From assembly GCA_944381625.1 (NCBI GenBank), contig CALWLW010000012.1:1-64000 (forward strand): DNA of 64,000 nt, given 5' to 3'. The notes under the pieces were generated by a model. The model saw only the letters and a list, made by a program, of their open reading frames with translations. It ran no database searches and was not told the origin of the DNA. The position numbers and the translations under genes were made by a program. Positions 34,185 through 42,831 of this stretch are shown piece after piece (positions within the stretch are counted from its first letter, which is position 1; every line of letters starts with the position of its first letter). Origin of the DNA: an uncultured Lachnoclostridium sp. Its GTDB lineage: Bacteria; Bacillota; Clostridia; Lachnospirales; Lachnospiraceae.

Positions 34185-35126
34185 ATGGATGTAAAGAAAG
34201 TTGTTAAAAGTAATGCGATATGGCTGGTATTCATCGCCATGGTCATCGTCTTTTCCATCGCGAACCCCAACTTTATCAAGCCGTCCAACCTGGTGGCGAT
34301 CTCCAGGCAGGTGGCGGTCTATGGAATCGCGTCGATCGGCATGACGTTCGTGATCCTGATTGCCGGTATCGACCTGTCCACCGGATCGATCATCACGCTG
34401 GTCAATATTGTGTGCGCGTACATGATGGTGAATATGGGCGTCAATATGTGGGTCGCGCTGATCATTTCCCTGATCATCGCCACCCTGGTGGGAGTCCTGA
34501 ACGGTTTTATGGTATCCACACTGGGGATGCCGGCGCTGATCGCCACTTTTGCATCCCAGACAGTGTTTGAAGGTATCGCGTACCTGATCTGCGGCGGTAT
34601 GCCCATCTCCGGCTTTGATCCCAATTTTGACCTTTTCGGAAGATGGTCCCTTGGCATCGTGCCCATCAGCGCGATTATCATGATTGTCTGCTTTGTTGTG
34701 GGCAGCTTTATCCTGAATAAATCCTATTTCGGACGTTATTTCTACGCCATCGGCGGAAACGAGGAAGCCGCTGAACTGTCCGGGATCCGGGTGAGCAGGA
34801 TGAAATATCTGATCTACGCGCTGTCCGGATTTTTCGCGGGGCTGGCCGGAATCGTCATGCTCTCCCGCACCGGCTCCGGTCAGGCCACGGCCGGATTGGG
34901 CTACGAGTTCGACGTGATCACCTGTGTGGTGCTGGGCGGTGTGTCCGTAAACGGCGGCTTCGGAAAGATGTCCGGCGTGATCGCGGGCGTGCTGATCATC
35001 GGATCTCTGACGAACGGCATGATCCTTATGGACGTGAACTCCTATATGCAGATGGTGGTGAAGGGCGTGGTGCTGGCGCTGGCCGTAGGTATTGACTGTC
35101 TTTCGAAAAAACGTCAGGCAGCTTAA
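34185..35126 (+). CDS. Sugar ABC transporter permease (RbsC-like)
   Basis: This 313-residue integral membrane protein has eight or more hydrophobic helices, beginning IWLVFIAMVIVFSIANPNFI. Conserved RbsC-type loops are visible: GMTFVILIAGIDLSTGSIIT near residues 50-69 and the cytoplasmic EAA-like YAIGGNEEAAELSGIRVSRM at about 187-206. It forms the channel of the importer. The repeated AGIDLS and GGNEEAA motifs are family hallmarks. Substrate probably a polyol or aldose given the neighbouring dehydrogenases. Confidence 0.95.
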   Translation: MDVKKVVKSNAIWLVFIAMVIVFSIANPNFIKPSNLVAISRQVAVYGIASIGMTFVILIAGIDLSTGSIITLVNIVCAYMMVNMGVNMWVALIISLIIATLVGVLNGFMVSTLGMPALIATFASQTVFEGIAYLICGGMPISGFDPNFDLFGRWSLGIVPISAIIMIVCFVVGSFILNKSYFGRYFYAIGGNEEAAELSGIRVSRMKYLIYALSGFFAGLAGIVMLSRTGSGQATAGLGYEFDVITCVVLGGVSVNGGFGKMSGVIAGVLIIGSLTNGMILMDVNSYMQMVVKGVVLALAVGIDCLSKKRQAA

Positions 35127-35167
35127 TCCGCGATGGAAGGCAGCTGCTGTAATGTGAGGTGGAATAA

Positions 35168-36217
35168 TTGAAAGAGAATAAGATGATTCAGCAGGTCATG
35201 ACGGAACCGGGAAAAATTGAATTTCGCCAGGTTGACATCCCCAAACCGGGGCCGGACCAGGTGTTGGTCAAGATAAAAAAAATCGGCATATGCGGAAGCG
35301 ATATCCATGTGTACCATGGAACGCATCCGTATACCACCTATCCGGTGACGCAGGGACATGAGGTGTCCGGCCAGATCACAGAGGTGGGAGAATATGTCAA
35401 AGATCTGTATGTGGGACAGAAGGTGACCATAGAGCCGCAGGTGTTCTGCGGGCGCTGCCATCCATGCCTGCATGGGAAATATAATCTGTGCGAACGCCTG
35501 AAAGTAATGGGCTTCCAGACCACCGGAACGGCCAGCGAATATTTCGCCGTGGACGCTTCCAAGATCACGCCGATCCCGGAGCATATGACTTATGGGGAGG
35601 GCGCCATGCTGGAGCCGCTGGCGGTGACGGTCCATGCCGCCAAACGTTTTCCCGGCGTAAAGGGAGCGAAAGCGGCCGTCCTGGGATGCGGCCCCATCGG
35701 TATCCTGCTGATCCAGACATTGAAGGCCATGGGCGCGGATCAGGTGCTGGCCACGGATATCTCCTCCATGCGTCTTGACCTGGCCCGCCGGATGGGCGCG
35801 GACTATATTGTAAATACGAAGGAACAGGATTTCGCCCAGGCCTTGCTGGAGGCGTTTGGGCCGGATAAAGCCGACGTCATTTATGAATGTGCCGGCAGCG
35901 ACATCACCATGGACCAGGCAATTCAAAATGCCAGAAAAGGGAGCAGCATCATCCTGGTGGCCGTCTTCGGGAAGAGGGCCAGCGTGGATCTTGCGAAGCT
36001 GAACGATTCGGAGCTTGACTTGAATACATCCATGATGTACCGGCACGAAGACTATGTGGACGCGATCCGCTTCGTGGACGAGGGGAAAATACAGCTGAAG
36101 CCGCTCCAGACCGCTCATTTTGCATTTGCCGATTATCAGGCGGCTTATGAATATATTGACGGACACCGTGAAGAGACGATGAAAGTCATCATCGACGTGG
36201 ACGAAACAGAGGAATAA
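35168..36217 (+). CDS. Zinc-dependent alcohol (polyol) dehydrogenase
   Basis: This 349-residue medium-chain dehydrogenase has the catalytic zinc ligands in KIGICGSDIHVYHG and GHEVSGQI. The structural zinc is held by four cysteines in CGRCHPCLHGKYNLC, and the Rossmann motif is AVLGCGPIGILLIQ. An Asp after the second strand (ATDIS) points to NAD. It is related to sorbitol and threonine dehydrogenases. It probably oxidises the sugar or polyol brought in by the adjacent importer. The start used is TTG 35168, since GAGGTGG precedes it; ATG 35183 is the alternative. Terminator follows. Confidence 0.92.
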   Translation: MKENKMIQQVMTEPGKIEFRQVDIPKPGPDQVLVKIKKIGICGSDIHVYHGTHPYTTYPVTQGHEVSGQITEVGEYVKDLYVGQKVTIEPQVFCGRCHPCLHGKYNLCERLKVMGFQTTGTASEYFAVDASKITPIPEHMTYGEGAMLEPLAVTVHAAKRFPGVKGAKAAVLGCGPIGILLIQTLKAMGADQVLATDISSMRLDLARRMGADYIVNTKEQDFAQALLEAFGPDKADVIYECAGSDITMDQAIQNARKGSSIILVAVFGKRASVDLAKLNDSELDLNTSMMYRHEDYVDAIRFVDEGKIQLKPLQTAHFAFADYQAAYEYIDGHREETMKVIIDVDETEE

Positions 36218-36224
36218 GAGAACC

Positions 36225-36272
36225 GGAACCTGCCCGCATGCTCCCCCGGAGCATCCCGGCAGGTTCCTTTTC
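36225..36272 (+). terminator. Terminator of the SDR-ABC-dehydrogenase operon
   Basis: A 10-bp outer stem (36,225-36,234 with 36,258-36,267) and an inner ATGCTCC/GGAGCAT stem are followed by TTTTC. Confidence 0.8.
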
Positions 36273-36273
36273 T

Positions 36274-36327
36274 GTGGACGCAGCGTTTTCCGTGGACGCA
36301 GCGTTTTCCGCGGATGCAGCGTTTTTG
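36274..36327. repeat. Three tandem 18-bp units
   Basis: GTGGACGCAGCGTTTTCC occurs twice exactly (36,274-36,291 and 36,292-36,309) and once degenerate (36,310-36,327). Confidence 0.85.
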
Positions 36328-36397
36328 GCGGGCGTGGGAATAGGGAAAGACGCATCGGCATATACTGAACCGAAGAACGTGGATGGCCGTTTGAAAT

Positions 36398-36835
36398 ATG
36401 ATCTGGAAAAAAATTCTCTGGTTTTGCAGAAAGAAAGAGGAACAGGCACAGGAGGCGCCGGAGGAGAAGAAGACTTTCGCGGAGTATACGCGGTACGTTC
36501 CGCAGATCCTGACCTGGTTCCGGAGGGAAAAAGGGATTCCCAAAAAGGATCTGAAGCTGACCGTGATCGATGATGAGGAGCAGCCGGCATGGAAGGTGAA
36601 CGGCGTGCTGGAGCTTCTGATCCGTGACCTGAATCTTCTGTATGTGGTGACGGGACGTGGGGAAGCGTTCGAGGAGCTGGCGGACGAGGCTTACGAAGAA
36701 AGAGGGCTTCTGGTTCTGATACAGGAGCATGACAGAGAGGGAAGCCTGCCGGGGAACCTGGTGCTGGATCTGAGAGACTGGGAAAAGCACCTTGACATTA
36801 TTTCTGAGGTGGGCTATAATACTGTGACTATATAA
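36398..36835 (+). CDS. Hypothetical protein (145 aa)
   Basis: The protein starts MIWKKILWFCRKKEEQAQEA, has a charged N-terminal part (EEKKTFAEYTRYVPQILTWF) and an alpha/beta remainder with LRDWEKHLDIISEVGYNTVT near the end. There is no classical signal peptide, though the first ten residues are hydrophobic and aromatic. I do not recognise the family. Codon use is like the core genes. An exact start is uncertain, since no convincing ribosome site precedes the ATG. It lies between the sugar operon and greA. Confidence 0.55.
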   Translation: MIWKKILWFCRKKEEQAQEAPEEKKTFAEYTRYVPQILTWFRREKGIPKKDLKLTVIDDEEQPAWKVNGVLELLIRDLNLLYVVTGRGEAFEELADEAYEERGLLVLIQEHDREGSLPGNLVLDLRDWEKHLDIISEVGYNTVTI

Positions 36836-36943
36836 AAGGGGCCGTTTGTATTTTCAGGATAACGGGCCCCGTTATTTCGCGAAAGAATGACATCGCGTTT
36901 CGGCCGTACACGGGGCGAAAACACAGATTGGAAGGTGTAGAGG

Positions 36944-37426
36944 ATGGAAGAGAAGAAAAACATTCTGACCTATGAAGGTCTGAAAAAACTGGAAGACGAG
37001 CTGCAGGATCTGAAGGTGGTTCGCAGAAAAGAGATCGCCGAGAAGATCAAAGAGGCGAGAGAGCAGGGGGATTTGTCTGAAAACGCGGAGTACGATGCGG
37101 CGAAGGATGAGCAGCGCGACATCGAGGCCAGGATCGAGCAGATCGAGAAGATCCTGAAAAACGCGGAGGTTGTGCTGGAAGAGGAGATCGATCTGGACAA
37201 GATCAATATCGGCTGCAGCGTGCGCGTACTGGATATTGAATACGATGAAGAGGAAGAGTATAAGCTGGTAGGTTCTTCCGAGGCGAGCAGCCTGCAGAAC
37301 AAGATTTCCAATGAGTCCCCCATCGGGCGTGCGCTGATCGGGGCGAAGGTGGGAGATATCGTACATGTGGAGGCTCCGTCGGGAGAAGTGCAGTATAAGG
37401 TACTCAGTATTCACAGAGCAAGCTAA
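36944..37426 (+). CDS. greA: Transcription elongation factor GreA
   Basis: This 160-residue factor rescues backtracked RNA polymerase by stimulating transcript cleavage. The N-terminal coiled coil ([40 protein letters not shown]) carries the acidic tip residues of GreA (D and E in [12 protein letters not shown]). The C-terminal FKBP-like domain ends [12 protein letters not shown]. Length matches GreA (about 158). GGAAGGTG precedes the ATG. Its stop is followed after 12 bases by the lysS start, so the two form a unit. Confidence 0.96.
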   Translation: MEEKKNILTYEGLKKLEDELQDLKVVRRKEIAEKIKEAREQGDLSENAEYDAAKDEQRDIEARIEQIEKILKNAEVVLEEEIDLDKINIGCSVRVLDIEYDEEEEYKLVGSSEASSLQNKISNESPIGRALIGAKVGDIVHVEAPSGEVQYKVLSIHRAS

Positions 37427-37438
37427 GGAGAGAAGAAA

Positions 37439-39367
37439 GTGGCGGAAGGAAAGAATGTACAGGAACAGGATATCAACCAGCTTCTGAAGATCCGCAGGGA
37501 AAAGCTGGCGGAGCTTCAGAGCGCGGGAAAGGATCCGTTCCAGATAACGAAATACGATGCGACGCATCACAGCAGCGAGATCCGGGAGCAGTTTGAGACG
37601 CTTGAGGGCCAGACCGTCCGCGTGGCGGGGCGTATGATGTCCAAGCGCGTGATGGGCAAGGCGTCTTTCTGCAACGTACAGGATCTGAAAGGAAATATAC
37701 AGTCTTACGTGGCGCGGGACAGCGTCGGGGAAGACAGCTATAAAGATTTTAAGAAATATGATATCGGGGATATTGTAGGTATTGAGGGAGAGGTGTTCCG
37801 CACCAAGACCGGGGAGATCTCCATCCATGCGTCGAAGCTTACGCTTCTGTCCAAGAGCCTGCAGATCCTTCCGGAGAAATTCCACGGACTGACGAACACG
37901 GATCTGCGTTACCGCCAGCGCTATGTGGATCTGATTATGAATCCAGATGTGAAGGATACGTTTGTCAAGCGCTCCAGAATCCTCAGCGCGATCCGCCGTT
38001 ACCTGGACGGACAGGGATTCATGGAAGTGGAGACGCCCATGCTGGTGGCCAATGCGGGAGGCGCCGCGGCGCGCCCGTTTGAGACGCATTTTAACGCGTT
38101 GAATGAAGACTTTAAGCTCCGCATATCTCTGGAGCTGTATCTGAAGAGGCTGATCGTGGGCGGCCTGGAGCGGGTCTATGAGATCGGGCGCGTGTTCCGC
38201 AACGAGGGCCTGGATACCCGCCACAACCCGGAGTTTACGCTGATGGAGCTGTACCAGGCGTATACGGATTACAATGGTATGATGGATCTGACGGAGAACC
38301 TGTACCGCTATGTGGCCCAGGAAGTGCTGGGTACCACGAAGATCGTCTACAACGGCGTGGAGATGGATCTGGGCAAGCCCTTCGAGCGCATCACCATGGT
38401 GGACGCGGTGAAGAAGTATGCCGGCGTGGACTGGAACCAGGTGGAGACGCTGGAGCAGGCAAGAGCTCTGGCGAAGGAGCACCATGTGGAATACGAAGAG
38501 CGCCACAAGAAGGGAGATATCCTGTCCCTGTTCTTCGAGGAGTTTGCAGAGGAGCATCTGATCCAGCCTACGTTTGTCATGGATCATCCCATTGAGATCT
38601 CTCCGCTGACGAAGAAGAAACCGGAGAACCCGGATTATGTGGAGCGTTTCGAGTTCTTTATGAACGGATGGGAGATGGCCAACGCTTATTCCGAGCTGAA
38701 CGACCCCATCGACCAGCGCGCCCGTTTCAGGGCACAGGAAGAACTGCTGGCCCAGGGCGACGAAGAAGCCAACACCACGGATGAGGATTTCCTGAACGCG
38801 CTGGAGATCGGTATGCCGCCCACCGGAGGGATCGGTTTTGGTATCGACCGCATGTGCATGCTGCTGACCAATTCGGCGGCCATCCGGGACGTTTTGCTCT
38901 TCCCGACGATGAAGAGTATCGGCGGCCAGGACGGCAGGAAAGAGGAGAAGAAAGCGCCGGCGGAGGCATCCGCAGCACCGGCAGAAGCCATCGACTTCTC
39001 CAAAGTGAAGATCGAGCCGCTGTTTGAAGAAATGGTGGATTTTGAGACTTTCAGCAAATCTGATTTCCGTGCGGTGAAGGTAAAAGACTGCGCGGCAGTG
39101 CCCAAATCCAAGAAGCTGCTTCAGTTTACTCTGGACGATGGGACAGGCACGGACCGCACGATCCTGAGCGGTATCCATGAGTACTATGAGCCGGAAGAAC
39201 TGATCGGCAAGACCTGCATCGCCATCGTAAATCTTCCGCCCAGGAAGATGATGGGCATCGATTCCTGCGGTATGCTGATCTCAGCAGTCCATGAGGAGGA
39301 TGGCCGCGAAGGGCTGAACCTGCTGATGGTGGACAGCCGGATCCCGGCAGGCGCGAAGTTATATTAA
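37439..39367 (+). CDS. lysS: Lysyl-tRNA synthetase (class II) with C-terminal tRNA-binding domain
   Basis: Residues 1-495 are a complete class II LysRS: OB-fold anticodon domain ([20 protein letters not shown]), motif 2 ([20 protein letters not shown]) and motif 3 ([14 protein letters not shown]). After an Ala/Glu linker (about 498-515) comes a Trbp111/EMAPII-like domain (about 517-642; [34 protein letters not shown]), as at the end of MetRS. Most bacterial LysRS are about 500 residues long, so the fusion is notable; it should raise tRNA affinity. Start is GTG 37439 after AAGGAG. It is followed by a strong terminator. Confidence 0.95.
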   Translation: MAEGKNVQEQDINQLLKIRREKLAELQSAGKDPFQITKYDATHHSSEIREQFETLEGQTVRVAGRMMSKRVMGKASFCNVQDLKGNIQSYVARDSVGEDSYKDFKKYDIGDIVGIEGEVFRTKTGEISIHASKLTLLSKSLQILPEKFHGLTNTDLRYRQRYVDLIMNPDVKDTFVKRSRILSAIRRYLDGQGFMEVETPMLVANAGGAAARPFETHFNALNEDFKLRISLELYLKRLIVGGLERVYEIGRVFRNEGLDTRHNPEFTLMELYQAYTDYNGMMDLTENLYRYVAQEVLGTTKIVYNGVEMDLGKPFERITMVDAVKKYAGVDWNQVETLEQARALAKEHHVEYEERHKKGDILSLFFEEFAEEHLIQPTFVMDHPIEISPLTKKKPENPDYVERFEFFMNGWEMANAYSELNDPIDQRARFRAQEELLAQGDEEANTTDEDFLNALEIGMPPTGGIGFGIDRMCMLLTNSAAIRDVLLFPTMKSIGGQDGRKEEKKAPAEASAAPAEAIDFSKVKIEPLFEEMVDFETFSKSDFRAVKVKDCAAVPKSKKLLQFTLDDGTGTDRTILSGIHEYYEPEELIGKTCIAIVNLPPRKMMGIDSCGMLISAVHEEDGREGLNLLMVDSRIPAGAKLY

Positions 39368-39373
39368 ATGATA

Positions 39374-39410
39374 AAATCCATGAGGCATTTGAGGGCCTCA
39401 TGGATTTTTT
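39374..39410 (+). terminator. Terminator of greA-lysS
   Basis: Perfect 13-bp stem (39,374-39,386 with 39,395-39,407) ending in a T-run. Confidence 0.85.
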
Positions 39411-39689
39411 AATGGGGAGATTAACAGCGGTCATAATAATTGTGTTTTTCAGATGAAGAACCGAATCAATAGGAGTCCTTATTGCATCTGGTTTAACTGA
39501 TAAAATTAGTACTTGGGCAAGTAAATTCGACAGTTTATTCCACAATATGCTATAAACTAATTGCTCAGATTAAATTTCAAAGATATGTTATACTTTCTGC
39601 ATGGGAAACCAGAGAGCCAGGGCGGCTTACCCTCCTGTTTTTCGGAGGGGCTTACCCTCCAGACTGAAAAAGGAAGGAGGGCGTTGCCA
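39411..39689 (+). other. Leader and upstream region of the third holin-like toxin
   Basis: No gene is visible. An extended -10 (TGTTATACT, 39,586-39,594) lies before a structured leader. GGCTTACCCTCC occurs twice (39,624-39,635 and 39,649-39,660). Its CCCTCC part can pair with the ribosome site GGAGGG (39,676-39,681), which could hide the start from ribosomes. A related stretch (39,863-39,880) lies beyond the gene. Confidence 0.5.
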
Positions 39690-39782
39690 ATGTATGTTAC
39701 ATATCAGGATTTGATCCAGATTGGGATATTCATTGTTGCCCTTGTAAGTCTGATTTGTCAGATTTTCAGGGGAAAGAGATAG
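39690..39782 (+). CDS. Putative holin-like type I toxin (30 aa), copy 3
   Basis: The 30-residue peptide starts MYVTYQDLIQIGIFIVALVS and ends CQIFRGKR: one hydrophobic helix and a basic tail, clearly of the holin-like toxin family and related to copy 2 (MVTYSDLFQF). GGAAGGAGGG lies 9 bases upstream. An inverted repeat with a three-base bulge (39,782-39,813) starts at the stop codon, as terminators of type I toxin loci do. Direct repeats upstream and downstream of the gene recall the DRa/DRb elements of Fst loci. Core genes flank it on both sides, so it is an isolated insertion. Confidence 0.75.
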   Translation: MYVTYQDLIQIGIFIVALVSLICQIFRGKR

Positions 39783-39813
39783 CCGCCAACTACCGCAAAT
39801 AGTTGACGGCGGC
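39782..39813. terminator. Inverted repeat at the toxin 3' end
   Basis: GCCGCCAACTA (39,782-39,792) pairs with TAGTT(GAC)GGCGGC up to 39,813 with a three-base bulge. A T6 run follows 19 bases later. Confidence 0.45.
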
Positions 39814-39907
39814 GTCGTAAGGCGCAAGCTTTTTTAGGGAAAGGATTCCCACAAGCAACGGGTCAGGAGGACTTGCCTGCATTCCCGTTCAGCATGATTC
39901 TAACGCC

Positions 39908-39936
39908 TTGACACAAAGATATTTATATGATATTAT
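39908..39936 (+). promoter_or_regulatory. Promoter of the SPFH-RHH unit
   Basis: TTGACA at 39,908-39,913, 17-base spacer, TATTAT at 39,931-39,936; the transcript starts about 20 bases before the ATG. Confidence 0.7.
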
Positions 39937-39963
39937 TTTGATATCAAATTAGGAGGCGTGATG

Positions 39964-40992
39964 ATGGAAGAGAAAATTTTACAGAATAAGAAAAATGGAA
40001 TGGCGATGCTGATCCTTCTGCTGGCGCTCTATCTGGCGGCCTTATTGTGCGTGGTTTTCGGCGGAGTGATGACGGACAGCGTGGGCGGCGCCGGATACGT
40101 GGCGCTGATTGTTGTGGGCAGCGTCTGGCTGGCGCTGGGCTGGATTCCGTTTCTGGGTCTGAAGATCCTCAAGCCCCAGGAGGCGCTGGTGCTGACCCTG
40201 TTCGGAAAATATATTGGTACGCTGAAGGATGAAGGTTTCTACTATGTAAATCCGTTCTGTTCCGGGGTGAATCCCGCGGCCAAGACCAGGCTCAATCAGA
40301 GCGGCGACGTGAACAGCGGAACCGGACTCCTGCATGTGCAGGGAGGCCAGGCGGCCATGGTGCCCGCGGAAGCGGCCGGGAAAAAGATCTCCATGAAGAT
40401 TATGACACTGAACAACAACCGGCAGAAGATCAACGACTGCCTGGGCAATCCGGTGGAGATCGGGATCGCGGTGATGTGGCGCGTGGTGGACACGGCGAAG
40501 GCGGTGTTCAGCGTGGACAATTACAAAGAATACCTGTCCCTGCAGTGTGACAGCGCGCTTCGGAATATTGTGCGGATCTATCCCTACGATACAGCACCGG
40601 ATGTGGATACCACCGGAGACGGGATCGCTGACGAAGGCAGTTTAAGAGGTTCCAGCGAAGTGGTGGCGGCCAGGATCAGGGATGAGATCCAGCAGAAAGT
40701 CACGGAAGCGGGGCTGGAGATCCTGGAGGCCAGGATCACTTATCTGGCGTACGCCCCGGAAATTGCGGCCGTCATGTTGCAGAGACAGCAGGCTTCTGCT
40801 ATCATAGATGCAAGGAAGATGATCGTGGATGGAGCGGTAGGTATGGTAGAGCTTGCGCTGGAGCGCCTGAATGAAAAGAATGTGGTGACGCTGGACGAGG
40901 AGAGAAAGGCGGCGATGGTCTCCAACCTCCTGGTGGTGCTGTGCGGCAATCATGACGCCCAGCCGGTCGTCAATTCGGGAAGCCTGTACTGA
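39964..40992 (+). CDS. SPFH domain membrane protein, second type
   Basis: This 342-residue protein has two N-terminal membrane helices (AMLILLLALYLAALLCVVFG and YVALIVVGSVWLALGWIPFL). An SPFH domain follows (about 70-300), with KPQEALVLTLFGKYIGTLKD, ALRNIVRIYPYDTAP and EIAAVMLQRQQASAIIDARK. It differs from the NfeD-linked SPFH protein at 22,825 by lacking the long coiled coil and by having a hydrophobic hairpin. AGGAGG lies seven bases before ATG 39964 (39961 is possible). The small RHH protein gene starts one base after its stop, a conserved pairing in clostridia whose role is unknown. Confidence 0.88.
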   Translation: MEEKILQNKKNGMAMLILLLALYLAALLCVVFGGVMTDSVGGAGYVALIVVGSVWLALGWIPFLGLKILKPQEALVLTLFGKYIGTLKDEGFYYVNPFCSGVNPAAKTRLNQSGDVNSGTGLLHVQGGQAAMVPAEAAGKKISMKIMTLNNNRQKINDCLGNPVEIGIAVMWRVVDTAKAVFSVDNYKEYLSLQCDSALRNIVRIYPYDTAPDVDTTGDGIADEGSLRGSSEVVAARIRDEIQQKVTEAGLEILEARITYLAYAPEIAAVMLQRQQASAIIDARKMIVDGAVGMVELALERLNEKNVVTLDEERKAAMVSNLLVVLCGNHDAQPVVNSGSLY

Positions 40993-40993
40993 G

Positions 40994-41197
40994 ATGGCAG
41001 ATTCTCCGAAGAAACAGATCCCCCTTCGTCTTTCTGAAAAGCTTTATCGGGATATCGCCGCCTGGGCAGAGGATGATTTCCGCTCGGTCAACGGTCAGAT
41101 CGAGTACCTGCTGACAGAGTGCGTGCGGCAGAGGAAAAAGAACGGAAAGTACGTCTCTGAGGAACTGGATAAGCCTCTGGATATCCATATTGAGTGA
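40994..41197 (+). CDS. Arc-like ribbon-helix-helix small protein (67 aa)
   Basis: The peptide reads PKKQIPLRLSEKLYRDIAAW then AEDDFRSVNGQIEYLLTECV. That is the Arc/MetJ ribbon-helix-helix pattern (strand I-P-L-R-L-S, two helices with S-V-N-G-Q-I-E-Y-L-L), followed by a basic RQRKK tail. RHH proteins usually bind DNA as dimers. Its ATG overlaps the region one base after the SPFH stop codon. Relatives beside SPFH genes are sometimes mislabelled as ascorbate PTS subunits; nothing in the sequence supports that. It may regulate the SPFH gene or bind the protein. Confidence 0.75.
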   Translation: MADSPKKQIPLRLSEKLYRDIAAWAEDDFRSVNGQIEYLLTECVRQRKKNGKYVSEELDKPLDIHIE

Positions 41198-41251
41198 CAG
41201 ACAGACGGATGCTTTGCGGCGCAGCGCGGCTAAAGGGATGGGATTTGAGAT

Positions 41252-42040
41252 ATGAGAGCAAAGGCGTTTTGCGTTACGAAAAAGAAGAACAGGCTGACAG
41301 GCGGCATAACCCTGTCCGTATGGGGGATTGCCGGATTGATGATGGCGCTGACAGTAATCACTGTCGCGCTGTCTTTTTTTCTGGCTTCTTATGGGATCGC
41401 CATGGAGCAATCGCTGTTGGCCGGATGTCTTCTGGCTTCCGCGCTGGGCATCTGGCTGGCGGCGCGTACCGGGAACCGCGCCATGAGGAACGCTATGCTC
41501 TTTTTCCGCGATGAAGAGGATCATTTGTATGTGCAGGACATCAGGCAGCTTGCAGGGTATAGGCGGGGCATCCTGGGCTATGCGCAGATGGAACGGGAGA
41601 TGGGGCGCCGCCGTGAGGAAGTTCTCCGCCAGTTCGAGAAAAGCGGCGTGCCGCCTGTGGGAGCAGCGGAGATACTGAAAGTGGACAGCATCCGAGAGCA
41701 GGGACAAGGGTATGCTCTGGTGTGCAGGGTCAGATACAGTCATGGGGCGGTGGGAAAATATACCTGCTTCCTTGTAAAAGGAGAACCGTATGAGAGGGAG
41801 CTTCTGTGGGAACTGGAACGGAGGAGATCCTGGCAGGGGGCAGAACTCCGGGAGGACAAAGGGCCAATACATATTTTGATCAGCCTGGCGGTATTTCTGG
41901 CCGTCACAGGCGTCTGCGTCATGAGTCACCCGGCGGTGGCGCTTCTACCCACCGTAATCTATTTTCCGTGCCTGGGACTGGATTTTATTGCTGTCTGGGT
42001 GCTGGTATATCTGATCGTGAAATGGCGGCGCGGAGAATGA
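41252..42040 (+). CDS. Membrane protein (262 aa) of unknown family
   Basis: Two hydrophobic helices lie near the N-terminus (about residues 20-66; IAGLMMALTVITVALSFFLA, SLLAGCLLASALGIWLAA). A soluble middle of about 140 residues and two more helices at about 210-258 follow (ILISLAVFLAVTGVCVMSHP, FIAVWVLVYLIVKW). The middle has ALVCRVRYSHGAVGKYTCFL, a beta-rich stretch. No family is recognised. It follows the RHH gene after 54 bases and may be in the same transcript. Its weak terminator is at 42,070. Confidence 0.65.
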   Translation: MRAKAFCVTKKKNRLTGGITLSVWGIAGLMMALTVITVALSFFLASYGIAMEQSLLAGCLLASALGIWLAARTGNRAMRNAMLFFRDEEDHLYVQDIRQLAGYRRGILGYAQMEREMGRRREEVLRQFEKSGVPPVGAAEILKVDSIREQGQGYALVCRVRYSHGAVGKYTCFLVKGEPYERELLWELERRRSWQGAELREDKGPIHILISLAVFLAVTGVCVMSHPAVALLPTVIYFPCLGLDFIAVWVLVYLIVKWRRGE

Positions 42041-42069
42041 CGGGACAATTAAAATTTTAAATATCAAAC

Positions 42070-42098
42070 AGCCCAGAGACGTTTGCCCCTGGGCTTTC
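42070..42098. terminator. Weak hairpin between convergent genes
   Basis: AGCCCAG (42,070-42,076) pairs with CTGGGCT (42,089-42,095); only a short T-run follows. Confidence 0.4.
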
Positions 42099-42166
42099 AT
42101 GCCATGTTTGTACTAACTTTTAATGTGTTTTCCTGCAAAAAGTGGTTTTGTTGTTGCTGTCGTCTG

Positions 42167-42658
42167 TCAGAGATAAGATTTGACGACTTTTTTCACATTG
42201 TTTTGAAGGAACACTTTTTCTAAAAAGTTCTCCAAACCATTAGGCATCGCTTCCTTATTCATAATATATGCCTGATTGGTTGCGATGAATAGATAAAAAT
42301 GTGTCTTGTTCTCTATAACCTTATGCAGCAATCGATATTCTACCCTTGCTTCTCCACGGGAAGATTTTTCCAGGAAATGGTCGTCATAAAATTCATAAGT
42401 AAGTTCAGTGTCCTGAATCAGCATATTGGAGCGATATGTTTTTTCAACGACTCTGTTTAGAATCCATACAAACAGGAGCAGAGTCAGCAGCATTGCTATG
42501 AGAGTGTACCAATCCCACTTTAGTATTCCATTGAACAAACAGGAGATGATAACCAAAATAAAGACAAGTATATAATGTGATGTGAACAATACAGTCCAAT
42601 TATATTTTTTATATTCTTCCAGTGTATATTGAGTGCGGAATGTATATAGAGGTTCCAT
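42167..42658 (-). CDS. YcxB-like membrane protein
   Basis: This 163-residue protein starts MEPLYTFRTQYTLEEYKKYN. It has two adjacent membrane helices (YILVFILVIISCLFNGI and YTLIAMLLTLLLFVWILN) and then a soluble domain with LTYEFYDDHFLEKSSRGEAR, VEYRLLHKVIENKTHFYLFI. The order E-Y-x-x-x-(helices)-Y-x-F-x-x-x-x-(S/E)-x-x-G-E-x-x-x-x-Y-x-x-L-x-K-V-x-E is that of the YcxB family. The function is unknown. A ribosome site AAAGGAGC precedes ATG 42658; an upstream ATG at 42,706 has none. It is the only minus-strand gene between lysS and the MerR gene and is AT-richer than its neighbours, suggesting recent arrival. Confidence 0.75.
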   Translation of the reverse strand: MEPLYTFRTQYTLEEYKKYNWTVLFTSHYILVFILVIISCLFNGILKWDWYTLIAMLLTLLLFVWILNRVVEKTYRSNMLIQDTELTYEFYDDHFLEKSSRGEARVEYRLLHKVIENKTHFYLFIATNQAYIMNKEAMPNGLENFLEKVFLQNNVKKVVKSYL

Positions 42659-42831
42659 TTGATGACCTGCTCCTTTCGTAAATTTGATTGGAATTGGATT
42701 TTCCAATAAACAGAACGATTACTTACAAAAAATTATAGCATATACGACTGAAACCCACAAGAACAGGAAAATAGCCCATGTGATCATGAACAGGCCGGAA
42801 CAGAATAGAATAAATGGGATGCCCGCCGCGC

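Noticed and set aside
36274..36327. CRISPR array
   Set aside because: Units are directly adjacent without spacers and only three are present.
35123..36790. Minus-strand open frame of 555 codons
   Set aside because: It is the reverse of the zinc alcohol dehydrogenase gene and the following terminator.
36872..39178. Minus-strand open frame of 768 codons
   Set aside because: It is a shadow of greA-lysS, with low-complexity composition and no ribosome site.
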